A stretch of 64,000 bases of DNA from Paenibacillus_D tarimensis_A (GCA_041281825.1 CP166298.1:4526001-4590000); one strand, 5' to 3'. Numbered from the stretch's first letter, positions 8,023 to 16,853 are shown. The notes: a model not told the origin generated them from the sequence alone. Made by a program: numbers and translations.

Positions 8023-9269
8023 ATGAAGTTTAAGACACAGGATAAACAAAATCAACTTATTGAAAACATTACCGCTAATCACCTTGTTGTCGGTGTAGAT
8101 ATCGCTCAGGAGTCCCACGTTGCTAGGGCTGTAAATTTCCGCGGTATTGCCCTGGGTAATCCATTGGAATTTAGTAATGACGAAGTCGGCTTCCAATCTC
8201 TTAATCGCTGGATCGACGACTTGCTGGCGTCGTACAAGCTAACCCAAATCATCGTAGGTATGGAGCCGACAGGACACTACTGGCTCAGCCTTGCCCATTG
8301 GCTAATAGACAAGGAGATTGAAGCAGTACTCGTTAACCCTCACCTAGTCAAAAAGAATAAAGAAAACCCGATAACACTCGATCTAAAAGCGACAAAAAGG
8401 ATGCGCTTGTCATTGCAGACATGGTGAAAAAAGGCTATTATTCCCCTGTCCGTTTCCATTCCACAGAGTACGAAGAGCTGCGAGTCCTGATGTCTAATCG
8501 AGAGACCGTTGTCAAACGGCTTGTAAGTGCAGTGAATCAGATCCACCGTTGGGTCGACATTGTGTTCCCTGAATTTAGACAAGTCTTTAAAATCATAACT
8601 TGCAAAGGTGCATTGACAACTCTTCGATTGTTTCCTCTCCCCGCCGATCTATGTAAATTAGAGCCGGCCGATGTAATTGCGGGATGGAAAAAGTCCATGA
8701 AACGACATTCAGGTGTGCGTAGGGCTAAGTTGCTCATCGATCTTGCCAAGCGAACCGTTGGTTCTACGCAGGCAACACACGCTTACAAACTCCATCTTGA
8801 GCATCTTCTTGAAGAGTATGACTTAGCGAATACACAGCTTCTGAGAATCGAAGATGAAGTCAAGGATGTATTGGAGCGTATCCCCTATGCGGGAAAAATC
8901 CTTGCTATTACGGGTGTGAGCGCTACTTCATTAGCTGGTGTATTAGGGGAGTCAGGCGATCTCAGCGGGTTTGCCCACGGGAACTCACTGCTGCGTCACG
9001 CAGGTCTTAATCTGACCGAGGCGAGTTCAGGGAAATGGAAAGGGCCAGATGACGTTGAGCGAGGCCGCCCACGCCTTCGACATTTTCTCTATTTAATCAC
9101 GATGTGCATGGTTATGACCAACAACGAATTTAAGGCTTTGCATCAACATAATGTACAGGTTAAAAAGCTTAAAAAAATGAAATCAATCATGAAGTTATGC
9201 GGAAAGCTGGCCCGCCTTTTAGTCGTAATAATGCAGATGCAAAAGGGACGCAATTCACGACCTTCGTGA
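8023..9269 (+). pseudogene. IS110-family transposase with a single frameshift
   Basis: About 415 codons of a DEDD transposase. The first part (8023 to about 8370) has VVGVDIAQESH and IIVGMEPTGHYW; the second (to 9269) has KKDALVIADMVK and the Transposase_20 part with GVSATSLAGVLGESGDLSGF and HAGLNLTEASSG. The parts are in different frames. Reading one base further at about 8368-8370 would restore DNTRSKSDKKDALV, so a 1-nt deletion is the simplest explanation. The ATG at 8023 has a weak ribosome-binding site; a GTG at 7978 is an alternative. IS110 elements lack clear inverted repeats, so the ends are not defined here. Confidence 0.85.
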
Positions 9270-9285
9270 GTTGCGTCCCTATTTT
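9245..9285 (+). terminator. Terminator at the end of the IS110 gene
   Basis: A 16-bp stem (GGGACGCAATTCACGA and TCGTGAGTTGCGTCCC, one G-U pair) around CCT is followed by ATTTT. It overlaps the last codons of the transposase. Confidence 0.7.
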
Positions 9286-9313
9286 GCGTCCAAAATTCAG
9301 GAGGAATACTATA

Positions 9314-9889
9314 ATGTTTGAAAAGTTGGGGATTTCGTGCGGACGATCGGGTTGTCATTATGAATGCGGATGATTATGGGATTTCGCATGCTGCGAATGT
9401 GGCGGTGATGGACTGTTCCGAAAGGGTGTGATCACTCCAGCCTCTATCATGACGACGTGTGAGGCGGCCAATGAAGCGGCAGCGCTATGCAGGCATATGC
9501 CTTCGTCGCATATCGGCATCCATCTTACACTGACAAGCTCTGAAAATCTTCGCATCAAGCCAGTGTATCAAAAGCATTCCTTAGATTCATTGGTCACAAA
9601 GGACGGATATTTCCCGCGGGACATTTCACAGCTTGAACAGCATGCCGATCCCGAACAAGTAAGGTTGGAACTGAAAGCGCAAATTAATAAGGCTCTAGCG
9701 ATGGGAATCGACCCAACCCATCTTGACAGTCACGGAGGGAGCGTATTCGGACTCGCCGCTGGCTGCGATTTTCTAGAAGTTGTTCTCGATTTGTGCGAGC
9801 AGTACCGTCTCCCGTTTCATTTGCCTCGAAGAATCGTCGAACACTTTTTTCTTGCTTCCTCAAGAGTTTTAGCTGGCCCATCAAAGTAG
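9314..9889 (+). pseudogene. ChbG/YdjC-type carbohydrate deacetylase remnant, two frameshifts
   Basis: Starting at an ATG behind AGGAGG (9298-9303), the three frames together encode a YdjC deacetylase: MFEKLG, then RADDRVVIMNADDYGISHAA, then GVITPASIMTTCEAANEAAA and, later, GIDPTHLDSHGGS. NADDYG and HLDSH hold metal-binding residues of the family, which removes acetyl groups from chitooligosaccharides. Frame changes occur near 9330 and near 9408 (one base missing in the GAC-CTG region). The C-terminal third is missing; the frame ends after LAGPSK. Confidence 0.8.
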
Positions 9890-9959
9890 GTTCTATTGGA
9901 ATCTTTTATGTTATAATATTAGTTATAATTATTTCCATTAAGGAGAACGGGGGAGAGGC

Positions 9960-10256
9960 TTGAATATTCGAAGGATTGGAATATTGTTTTTAGTTTTGTT
10001 GACTATGGCTTTCGTATATTATCATTATTTATTTTCAAGTACCATTATTATTGCAACATTAGAGGAAAAAATTGAGACAAAAAATAGTCAGTACATTAAA
10101 ATAAGATCAGAAGATAATAGGATAATCAAAATAAAGGTGCCTAGAATTGTTTGGCCATTTTTAGACGAAGGTTCAGAATATAGCGTAAGTTATAAGCATA
10201 ATCAATTAAGATCACCTTTTTTAACTTACATATCACCGATAGATAAAAATAACTAA
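9960..10256 (+). CDS. Small membrane-anchored protein, unknown function
   Basis: 98 residues with one N-terminal hydrophobic helix (IGILFLVLLTMAFVYYHYLF) followed by a hydrophilic domain rich in Lys, Ile and Ser, so it is probably a membrane-anchored extracytoplasmic protein. I do not recognise the family. The TTG start at 9960 follows GGGGGAG; TATAAT-like boxes lie at 9912-9917 and 9924-9929. It is AT-rich, unlike the flanking pseudogene, and is closed by a strong terminator. Confidence 0.5.
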   Translation: MNIRRIGILFLVLLTMAFVYYHYLFSSTIIIATLEEKIETKNSQYIKIRSEDNRIIKIKVPRIVWPFLDEGSEYSVSYKHNQLRSPFLTYISPIDKNN

Positions 10257-10259
10257 AAT

Positions 10260-10302
10260 GGGGCTGTCCCATAAGTCATAAACATGACGGGACGCCCCTT
10301 TT
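10260..10302. terminator. Bidirectional terminator between convergent genes
   Basis: GGGGCTGTCCC pairs with GGGACGCCCC, preceded by an A run and followed by TTTT, so it can serve both the small gene on the left and the secreted-protein gene on the right. Confidence 0.7.
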
Positions 10303-10307
10303 CAATG

Positions 10308-11294
10308 CTATCCATCTACTCCTATTGTAAACGTGTTCTCCCATTCAAATACGTTTCCAAGAAAAGTGGAAAAACTAATTCCAATTGGACCTATAGTAAC
10401 TGATGGTGTAACTGTTGTCCAAGGATGTGCGTATTTGACAACCCATTTACCCGTATAGCCTGATTCTGTTTTAGGTATTCTTACATCATCATAAAAAAGT
10501 CCAAACATACTTTCGAAAAATGTTTGAGGTAGCTTAATTGAAGCGCTACTCCCTGTGACACTTCCTTCATGACTTGTCGTTACAGTCATCTCATGAAATT
10601 TATCAAAAAGATAATATTGTGCACTTCCAGACCTAGCAATACTTTTTGTGTGGGATTGCCAAGCATGAGCAATTTTATCAGTATAATGATAGTTAACATT
10701 TTTATTATAAAAAAACCATTCAGCATAAGTATATTCTTTCTCTTTGTCTGTTTCTCCTATATATTGCAAATTGCTGAACCCAGAGAAGGTTCCGTCACCA
10801 TCTGAACCTAAGTCAGGTCCGGAAAGAGCCGAGAAATTATTTGCTTGAACAGAGTTATTTAATTTGGCAGCCTCTTGCTGTTTAATCTTGTTTATTTCCT
10901 CCCTATTTTCATCGGTAACTAACAACCGCTTACCATCTGATGTATAAAAATATTCTTTTTGTTTTGAGGTAATCGGAACAGAAACCCCACCCTTAGAAAC
11001 AAAATGTTGCTTTACCTCTAAAGGCATTTTAGAAATTAAGTCATCATTTACTTTCATGTGTTTTAGGATAGTATTTAACTGGGTGTCCGAAAGCTTTTTT
11101 GCGTTTTTAACAGGTAAAATTCTGCCGTCTGCTGCTTTTTCAATGGTAAGAGTAGAGTCAACAGCAATGCGTTTTGTTACGTATCCCCCTTTCTTTTTAG
11201 ATGAATCTTCAAATCCTTGTGCACTTGCAATTGGCATAGTTGAGACGATGAGGAGCAAAATAATGGCCGTAACAAGACTTAAATATTTTTTCAT
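10308..11294 (-). CDS. Secreted protein of unknown function
   Basis: 328 residues with a clear Sec signal peptide (KKYLSLVTAIILLLIVSTM, cleavage likely after ASA near residue 25). The mature part has a Lys-rich N-terminal third and a C-terminal beta-rich region with YAEWFFYNKNVNYHYTDK and YTGKWVVKYAHPWTTVTP. No cysteine pair, lipobox, anchor or catalytic motif is evident, and I do not recognise the family. The ATG follows AAAGGAG. It lies 190 bp downstream of the response regulator gene in the same direction, so it may be a target of that two-component system. Its upstream region holds a nine-base G tract. Confidence 0.6.
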   Translation of the reverse strand: MKKYLSLVTAIILLLIVSTMPIASAQGFEDSSKKKGGYVTKRIAVDSTLTIEKAADGRILPVKNAKKLSDTQLNTILKHMKVNDDLISKMPLEVKQHFVSKGGVSVPITSKQKEYFYTSDGKRLLVTDENREEINKIKQQEAAKLNNSVQANNFSALSGPDLGSDGDGTFSGFSNLQYIGETDKEKEYTYAEWFFYNKNVNYHYTDKIAHAWQSHTKSIARSGSAQYYLFDKFHEMTVTTSHEGSVTGSSASIKLPQTFFESMFGLFYDDVRIPKTESGYTGKWVVKYAHPWTTVTPSVTIGPIGISFSTFLGNVFEWENTFTIGVDG

Positions 11295-11359
11295 AATATT
11301 GACTCCTTTCCGCAGCTAAATTGTATTCTCCTCCTAGATATAAAGCCGAAAAAATCTCA

Positions 11360-11383
11360 CCCCCCCCCTACCCTCCCTTCTGT
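11360..11383 (-). promoter_or_regulatory. G-rich tract upstream of the secreted-protein gene
   Basis: On the reverse strand the order is GGGAGGGTA followed by nine G residues, 66-89 bp before the start codon. Four closely spaced G-triplets could form a quadruplex, and a nine-base homopolymer is prone to slippage. Confidence 0.4.
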
Positions 11384-11484
11384 TATATAATTGTTCAAAC
11401 CATTGATGCTTGACCACAATCTTCTATATGGGATCCCGCCAACATTTTAACGAAAATATACGCTAAGGAGGGAGGGCTAAAATT

Positions 11485-12066
11485 TTAACCCCCCCCTAGT
11501 TTCGACCGTATACTTTTCCACTGGTTCTTTACTGTATCTACTGATTTGTATAGCATTTTGGCAATTTCCGCTTTGCTTTTCCCTTTCTCCCGTAGATCGA
11601 ATACTTCCCGTTCAGTTGTGGTCAAGACCCTTAATTTGCGTTCTTTCCTGTATCCCGCTATCAATGTATTGGATACATCGGAATGAATGCTCACTTTTCC
11701 GTAATATGCCTCCCTTATCGCATGTACAACGTCTTTGAAGGACGACTTAGTAATATAATTTACAGCACCATATTCAAAAGCACTGAGGATGATTTCTTTT
11801 TCATTTAAACATGTCAACATTATAATAGGTCCAACACTCATACGGTGGAATTCAATAGCGAGTTCTAAACCATCGAATTCGTTTTTTGTTAAACAAATAT
11901 CTAGTAGTATAACATCAAACTCTGAAGTCTCGACAGCCTTGATTGCCTCCGTTTTATTGCTCGCTATATAGGTCACTGTAATGTCAGGTTCCCGATTAAT
12001 ATCTTGAACGAGATTTTGTTGCCAGAAAGGATCATCCTCAACTAGAACAACTTTTATTTTTCCCAT
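11485..12066 (-). CDS. Response regulator, NarL/LuxR type
   Basis: 193 residues: an N-terminal receiver domain with the acidic pair VEDD, the phosphoacceptor Asp in VILLDICLT, Thr in IIMLTCLNE and Lys in NYITKSSF; then a LuxR-type helix-turn-helix (TTTEREVFDLREKGKSKAEI and SVDTVKNQWKSIRSKL). It should bind DNA when phosphorylated by the kinase encoded just upstream. It overlaps the kinase gene by 13 bp and has its own GGAGGAG site. The last three codons, all Gly, are encoded by an eight-base G run (11489-11496). Confidence 0.9.
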   Translation of the reverse strand: MGKIKVVLVEDDPFWQQNLVQDINREPDITVTYIASNKTEAIKAVETSEFDVILLDICLTKNEFDGLELAIEFHRMSVGPIIMLTCLNEKEIILSAFEYGAVNYITKSSFKDVVHAIREAYYGKVSIHSDVSNTLIAGYRKERKLRVLTTTEREVFDLREKGKSKAEIAKMLYKSVDTVKNQWKSIRSKLGGG

Positions 12067-13433
12067 CGACTCCTCCTGATCGGAAATATTAACTTTACAG
12101 AAGTCCCTCTTCCCTTACTCAAAATCTCCATTTTACCTCCGTGTTTTTGCATCACCTGTAAGCAGATACTCAAACCTAAACCATAATTTTCTGAGCTATT
12201 TTTAGTTGAAAAAAACGGAATACTAACTTTGCGTAAATGGTCTGGAGGAATTCCGCAGCCGGTATCCTCAATTTCGATACAGACTTGGTTCCTTCGTTTC
12301 TTCGTTGTAATGGTAATGAGTCCTTTACTTTCTACGGCTTCAATAGCTTCTATGGCATTGTTTAAGATATTGCTCAAAGCCTCTTCAACATGACTCCGGT
12401 CACAATATATACTCCCCATGTACTCGTATTTTTTTATTATACTCACGTGGTTCTTCTCAATATTTGGATTCAATATTACCTTTTCCAGAATGTCAGTGAC
12501 CCGGTAAAATTCCTTATTTAAAGTTATCTCAGCTGTTTTGTTTGTGAATTTATGAAGCTTTTCTAAAAGATGTTCACTTGTTGCCGAGATCTGGTCAAGA
12601 TCACTTAACGAAGTTTCTAGAATCTTTTTCACGCTCAGATTATTTTTCATTTTATTGGATAAATACTTGATTTTTATGATTTCGTTTTTGATGGCGTGAT
12701 TTATAACATCCGAGCTAGTGGCCATGATTCGCAAGTTACTACTCAATAGGTGATTTTCAAACCGAATCTTGACACCAAGAACCCCATTAAAAACAGAAAA
12801 AAATAGAAAAAGAACAAAGGAGTAAACTACAAAATACGGTACAAGTTTGTAATTTTGTTGCCACTCGCCAATGCCGACTGCATCCGAAATTGTAATAAAC
12901 ACCATTCCAGCAAGAACGGTAGGAACAATAATAAAAGTTGTAAACAATCGATTTCTTTTGATAACTCGATTTCCTTCCTTGAGATAAGAGTGGATAAGCA
13001 AAGAGCACGAAAATAGGTTATATGGCACGATCCACGAAGCTCTAAAAGCATAAACTCCGATGCCATGGTATTTCATATCCCAAGGATGAAAAAAGCCACT
13101 TATGATGACCGGAATCAACAAAATATAGGTAAGGTACTGCTCTTGTTTTTTCGAAAAAAAACCGGAATAAATAATACAAAACATACAAACGGCATACTGA
13201 TAAACCGAATGGGATGTAAAGCTCCAAAATGGACGTGCAGCACTTAGTGCTTCCCATAAAAAGCTTTCATTATCAAGTAACGGCAGTATTACATTTGCTG
13301 TAAATCTAGAAAAAGGTCCAAGAGAACTACAAAAGAGGAAAAAGACAGCCCAACGAGACCATCGAGCTCGACTTACCAAACCTATAACGACTGCCCATAC
13401 AAGTAATAAGCAGAACATTACAAAATAGATCAT
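12054..13433 (-). CDS. Membrane sensor histidine kinase
   Basis: 459 residues. The N-terminal half holds about six to seven membrane helices with no sizeable external domain. A cytoplasmic helix around residue 240 carries the likely phosphoacceptor in INHAIKNEIIKIK, an unusual H-box. The ATPase domain has the N box NILNNAIEAIEA, G1 box DTGCGIP, F box PFFSTK and G2 box YGLGLSI. The signal is probably sensed within or near the membrane. It overlaps the HAD gene by ATGA and the regulator gene by 13 bp, so all three are translationally coupled. Confidence 0.88.
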   Translation of the reverse strand: MIYFVMFCLLLVWAVVIGLVSRARWSRWAVFFLFCSSLGPFSRFTANVILPLLDNESFLWEALSAARPFWSFTSHSVYQYAVCMFCIIYSGFFSKKQEQYLTYILLIPVIISGFFHPWDMKYHGIGVYAFRASWIVPYNLFSCSLLIHSYLKEGNRVIKRNRLFTTFIIVPTVLAGMVFITISDAVGIGEWQQNYKLVPYFVVYSFVLFLFFSVFNGVLGVKIRFENHLLSSNLRIMATSSDVINHAIKNEIIKIKYLSNKMKNNLSVKKILETSLSDLDQISATSEHLLEKLHKFTNKTAEITLNKEFYRVTDILEKVILNPNIEKNHVSIIKKYEYMGSIYCDRSHVEEALSNILNNAIEAIEAVESKGLITITTKKRRNQVCIEIEDTGCGIPPDHLRKVSIPFFSTKNSSENYGLGLSICLQVMQKHGGKMEILSKGRGTSVKLIFPIRRSRWEK

Positions 13434-14065
13434 ACCGAACGAACCACCTCAAGAATATCTTCAGGATGGTGAATCAAAAATTCAGGGTTTCCCTTAGCAA
13501 GCAAATCTTCTGCATCAAATCCCCATGTAACCGCCGCACATGGAACATTCATTTTCTTGCAAGCTTCGACATCCCTGATTTCGTCCCCGATGTAGAGCAT
13601 TTCCAAGTTGGATATCCCTTTGTCTTTCATTAAGCGAGAAATGGCCTTATCTTTTCCAAAGAGATTACTTGCTGTAAATACAAAGTCGAACAACTTCAGA
13701 TCGTTAAGTTCTAGGAAAGAATGAATGTTTTCTGCGTTATTAGACGAGAGGATTCCAATAGCAATCCCCTGCTGCTTAATTCTTATTAAAACGTCCTGTA
13801 TACCCGAGACGGCATCCAACCCAATGACATCTTGTCTGTATTTTTTCTTCATATCAATCAGAAGCATAGGAAGCTTGTACATCGGGCAGCCAAGCAGTTT
13901 TAAACGATTTTTAATTGACAAGGTAGCTAGATGCTGAATATCACCCTCTTTCATTGTTCTGTACCTGTACTTATCCGCAAAATGGTTGAACAATCGAATA
14001 GCAAGATCTCTGGATTGAACCAATGTTCCATCAAAGTCGAAAATTACTACCCTGAACATCTCCAC
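13430..14065 (-). CDS. HAD-superfamily phosphatase (phosphoglycolate phosphatase-like)
   Basis: 211 residues with all four HAD motifs: FDFDGTLVQSR, then GILSSNN, Lys in FGKDKAISRL, and YIGDEIRDVEAC. An alpha-helical cap (residues about 18-85) follows motif I, as in phosphoglycolate phosphatase and beta-phosphoglucomutase. The substrate is not predictable. It is the first gene of a tightly overlapping operon with a histidine kinase and response regulator. The start is taken as GTG at 14065 behind GAGGG; ATG at 14059 is an alternative. Confidence 0.8.
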   Translation of the reverse strand: MEMFRVVIFDFDGTLVQSRDLAIRLFNHFADKYRYRTMKEGDIQHLATLSIKNRLKLLGCPMYKLPMLLIDMKKKYRQDVIGLDAVSGIQDVLIRIKQQGIAIGILSSNNAENIHSFLELNDLKLFDFVFTASNLFGKDKAISRLMKDKGISNLEMLYIGDEIRDVEACKKMNVPCAAVTWGFDAEDLLAKGNPEFLIHHPEDILEVVRSV

Positions 14066-14553
14066 ACATCCCTCGTTTTAGTTTCTCTCTTTTTATGTAG
14101 ATATCTGCTTATAAACAAAATATTCTACAAGGAATATTGGGTCAACGGTATTAAGTCCCCTATTTGTGACTTATTGCGACAACTAGTGTAAAAAAAGGAA
14201 AAAATGTGCTCCCGGTCTTCTTGATTCCGGGGATCTCATACGAGACGCAACGTACTATAGTCGAGCTCTTCAACTAAAAACATTTCTTTCGGCAAATGAT
14301 GAAACATTATCATTAAACCCCTTCGGTAATGATCTCTGAAGGAGTGCACATGTTTCATGCTGGGTAGATCGCATTTGATTATAAGCACAGGCATTACGTG
14401 TTCGTTGCTGGAAATCGCCAATCAGTCCTTTACGATACCGGTTGCAGCTTTAACCGTGATCAGTTCGTTACTTCCGGATATCGATGAACCGCATTCGCTA
14501 TTGGTTACAAGGGCCATTACATTTAGGTAACTAAAAACCCGCTGTTGATGGCG
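14066..14553. other. Intergenic region with untraceable coding debris
   Basis: Two reverse-strand frames (14236-14421, and a 31-codon frame beginning at the ATG complement near 14512 with NSECGSSISGSNELITV) look like decayed coding sequence but match no family I know. The promoter of the HAD operon must lie in the left part. Confidence 0.3.
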
Positions 14554-15168
14554 TCACTCTCCCAATATCCTCTGCTCATATTCCTTAACACGCCGGTAAA
14601 AGGTCGGCTTCTTCATACCAATCTGCCGCATAGCCTCCGTCGCAGTCATACGGCCCTTTTTCCAATCTTCATATGCCTGGATAAACTTATCATCAATCTC
14701 TTGCCTGGGTCTACCGAACGTCACCCCATCAGCCCGGGCAACCTCGATCCCTTCCGCCTGACGCTGACGGTTCTTTTTCCGTTCCTGCTCGGCCACATAC
14801 GCCAGCAAGCTTAAAAACTGATCCTCCATGACTTTCCCGAAATCGCCCATCGTTTTAAACTTCCGGCTATCGAATAAGGTTTCATTATCCAAGCACACAA
14901 TATCTGCACCGATCTCCCGCGTGATGTACTTCCATTCACTAATGATTCCGTCATAATCCCGCCCTAGCCGGTCCAAGGCATCCATGTAAACCAGGTCGCC
15001 TTCGCGGATCATCAGGCGCACAGCCTGATAGCGTGGTCGATCAAAGTCCTTTCCGCTCTGCTTATCGACGAATATAAAACGATCCTCGATGCCCAGCTCC
15101 CGAAATTTAACGAGCTGCCGTTCCGGATTTTGGTCCTTGGCCGAAACCCGGCCATATCCCAGTTTCAT
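14554..15168 (-). CDS. Serine recombinase, resolvase/invertase family
   Basis: 204 residues. The catalytic domain starts MKLGYGRVSAKDQNPERQL (active Ser in GRVS), with the Arg region LDRLGRDYDGIISEW and the conserved E-helix beginning about EQERKKNRQRQAEGIEVA; a C-terminal helix-turn-helix is MTATEAMRQIGMKKPTFYRR. This is the length of small resolvases and invertases, not of large phage integrases. The ATG at 15168 follows GGGAG. Upstream repeats (15188-15282) look like its res site. No Tn3-type transposase lies nearby, so it is an orphan or a remnant. Confidence 0.88.
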   Translation of the reverse strand: MKLGYGRVSAKDQNPERQLVKFRELGIEDRFIFVDKQSGKDFDRPRYQAVRLMIREGDLVYMDALDRLGRDYDGIISEWKYITREIGADIVCLDNETLFDSRKFKTMGDFGKVMEDQFLSLLAYVAEQERKKNRQRQAEGIEVARADGVTFGRPRQEIDDKFIQAYEDWKKGRMTATEAMRQIGMKKPTFYRRVKEYEQRILGE

Positions 15169-15187
15169 CGCTCTGCTCTCCCTTTTC

Positions 15188-15282
15188 CGTCTCAAAATGT
15201 CCACCAATCAAATGAAACGTATCTAAATCAATTTTAGGACATTTTGAGACGAAAATATAGGAGTATTTTCCGCGTCTCAAAA
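15188..15282. promoter_or_regulatory. Probable res/operator site of the serine recombinase
   Basis: CGTCTCAAAATGTCC (15188-15202) and its exact inverted copy GGACATTTTGAGACG (15237-15251) are separated by 34 bp; a third partial copy CGTCTCAAAA lies at 15273-15282. Inverted 12-15-bp sites next to the gene are the usual layout of resolvase crossover and accessory sites, which also repress the recombinase promoter. Confidence 0.7.
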
Positions 15283-15590
15283 AGCATAGCTTTTATTAGA
15301 CTTTTATATGATCCGACACCAGTAGCACCAAGGTCCTTGAGTCTTTAAATGAATTGGTTAATGTAATTAAGTCTACGGAAAGAAGTAAAAAATCTACATA
15401 GGTGCTTCTTACCATTCGAGTCAAATCCAGATCGGGTACCGACTAAGGTCAATTCCGTTTCATTTTTATTGCAAAGATGTCCGAATACGACCTGTAGGGA
15501 ACATTCGTTTTCTCCGATTTCATGTCATTGTGTTCCAGCATCGACATCCTATCCATTTACATTATTGGGGTCCCGCCAATAAAACGTTAA

Positions 15591-15660
15591 TTTGAGGTAG
15601 TACCAGCGTCGCTTATGCTGGTACTACCTCAAAAAGGACGCTTTTCAGCGTCTTTCTCGT
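15591..15660 (+). repeat. Strong 17-bp hairpin followed by a terminator-like hairpin
   Basis: TTTGAGGTAGTACCAGC (15591-15607) and its perfect complement (15617-15633) surround a 9-nt loop. Directly after comes GACGCTTTTCAGCGTC followed by TTTCT. No intact gene ends here; it probably terminated a gene lost by deletion. Confidence 0.6.
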
Positions 15661-15747
15661 CAATGTGGTCATCGAAACCAGCTGCCCGCATCCTGGTTTC
15701 TTCCGTATTGATTAAGCTGCTTGTGGAGCAGCGACTTATGAAGATAA

Positions 15748-16143
15748 CTGAGAACGGGCGAATATCTTGACATTAACGAAGGGGATTTTTCGGTAATGCA
15801 TGGTACCGACCGGTTATTCCTTGCCGCTCTGGCCATGGGCTGTGACGGGACCATTTCCGGTGTTTCTTGCGTTTATCCCGAGCCGTTTGTAGCGCTATAT
15901 AACGCTTTTAAAGCAAAAGATCTTGAAAAAGCAAGAAAAATGCAGAAAATAGCCGTTCAATATTGCGAAGCTTTAAGAAATGGAAGCAATATGGCGTTCT
16001 TTAAAGAGGCGCTTAAATGGAGAGGCATTGATGCAGGGCATATGAGAGCGCCCCAATTGGATTTAACGGCAGAAGAGGTGAACACCCTTCAAACTAAATT
16101 ATCTGAGCTTGATCAAAATATGGGCATGGTACTAGCTCATTAG
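15748..16143 (+). pseudogene. DapA/NanA-family aldolase, C-terminal fragment
   Basis: The frame encodes the last 130 or so residues of a dihydrodipicolinate synthase-like lyase: EGDFSVMHGTDRLFLAALAM, then GCDGTISGVSCVYPEPFVAL and a helical tail ending NMGMVLAH. The Schiff-base Lys and the first half of the barrel are absent and no ribosome-binding site is present, so this is a 5'-truncated remnant. It resembles the sugar-acid or N-acetylneuraminate lyase side of the family. Confidence 0.75.
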
Positions 16144-16164
16144 CAGCTGTTACTGCTTCCCGAC

Positions 16165-16206
16165 CTTTATTTGGGGAAATATGAGATCGTTTATCGGTAT
16201 AACTGA
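16165..16206 (+). pseudogene. Duplicate of the VOC gene tail
   Basis: The frame reads LYLGKYEIVYRYN then stop, against GNKYEIVHRLN then stop at the end of the VOC gene at 2046-2426. Nucleotide similarity continues into the terminator. Only about 14 codons remain. Confidence 0.65.
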
Positions 16207-16235
16207 CCGGGGCTGCCGCTCTGGTCTTTTTCTTT
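16205..16235 (+). terminator. Degenerate copy of the VOC terminator
   Basis: GACCGGGGC and GCTCTGGTC pair with two wobble pairs around TGCC, followed by TTTTTCTTTTC. It matches the position and tail of the terminator at 2426-2450. Confidence 0.6.
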
Positions 16236-16306
16236 TCCCCATGTGTTATAATATAAAAATCAATCTATGGACGAACTTTGAATAAAGGTATATGTGAGGA
16301 GATGCC

Positions 16307-16831
16307 ATGTTTGATCCTACCGTTTTTGAAAATTTAAAGGTCGCGTTTGAAAATCAGCTTTACGACCTGGATAACATTGCCAAGAAAATCCGGATTACGG
16401 GCCGAATCGACCGCCTGGACATGGCCGTTATGTCTCGGGATTTTGCTTTGCACTTCCTTCTGGCCGATCAGCAGGAAGTGACCGCAGAAATCAAGCTGGA
16501 GGCTTCACTCAAAGACTTGGCCGACGAGATCCTGGAGATGCCTGGTGTAAATCCTGCTTGCACATTGCAATTGTGCTTTTATATGACAGTCGATGACGTA
16601 ACGATGCAGTGTAAGGAAATCGAAAACGTACTAAACGAGATTTGGGAGCCCGCCCAGTCTCCCGTTCAAACATTAAGCTTTATTTACGGGCAGGAGCGGA
16701 GCATTTATAACAACACGATTCAGCTGGCGTTCGATCGTAAAATTAACGAGAACCAGATGGAGGACATTCCCGAGCTGATCAAACATATTCTTCGATCCCT
16801 TGATGAATTAAACAAACTGTCGGCCCGTTAA
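16307..16831 (+). CDS. Uncharacterised cytoplasmic protein
   Basis: 174 residues, acidic, no signal peptide or membrane helix. It begins MFDPTVFENLKVAFENQLYD, and its centre (TLQLCFYMTVDDVTMQCKEI) alternates in a beta-strand-like way; the C-terminus is helical. The general look is of a conserved Bacillales protein, but I cannot name a family or function. The ATG follows GAGGAG, and a TATAAT lies at 16247-16252. The transporter gene begins 22 bp downstream, so the two are probably one operon. Confidence 0.6.
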   Translation: MFDPTVFENLKVAFENQLYDLDNIAKKIRITGRIDRLDMAVMSRDFALHFLLADQQEVTAEIKLEASLKDLADEILEMPGVNPACTLQLCFYMTVDDVTMQCKEIENVLNEIWEPAQSPVQTLSFIYGQERSIYNNTIQLAFDRKINENQMEDIPELIKHILRSLDELNKLSAR

Positions 16832-16853
16832 CACTGGAAGGAGCAGCCAAGAA

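Noticed and set aside
14236..14421. A 61-residue reverse-strand gene
   Set aside because: No start signal and no recognisable domain; treated as debris.
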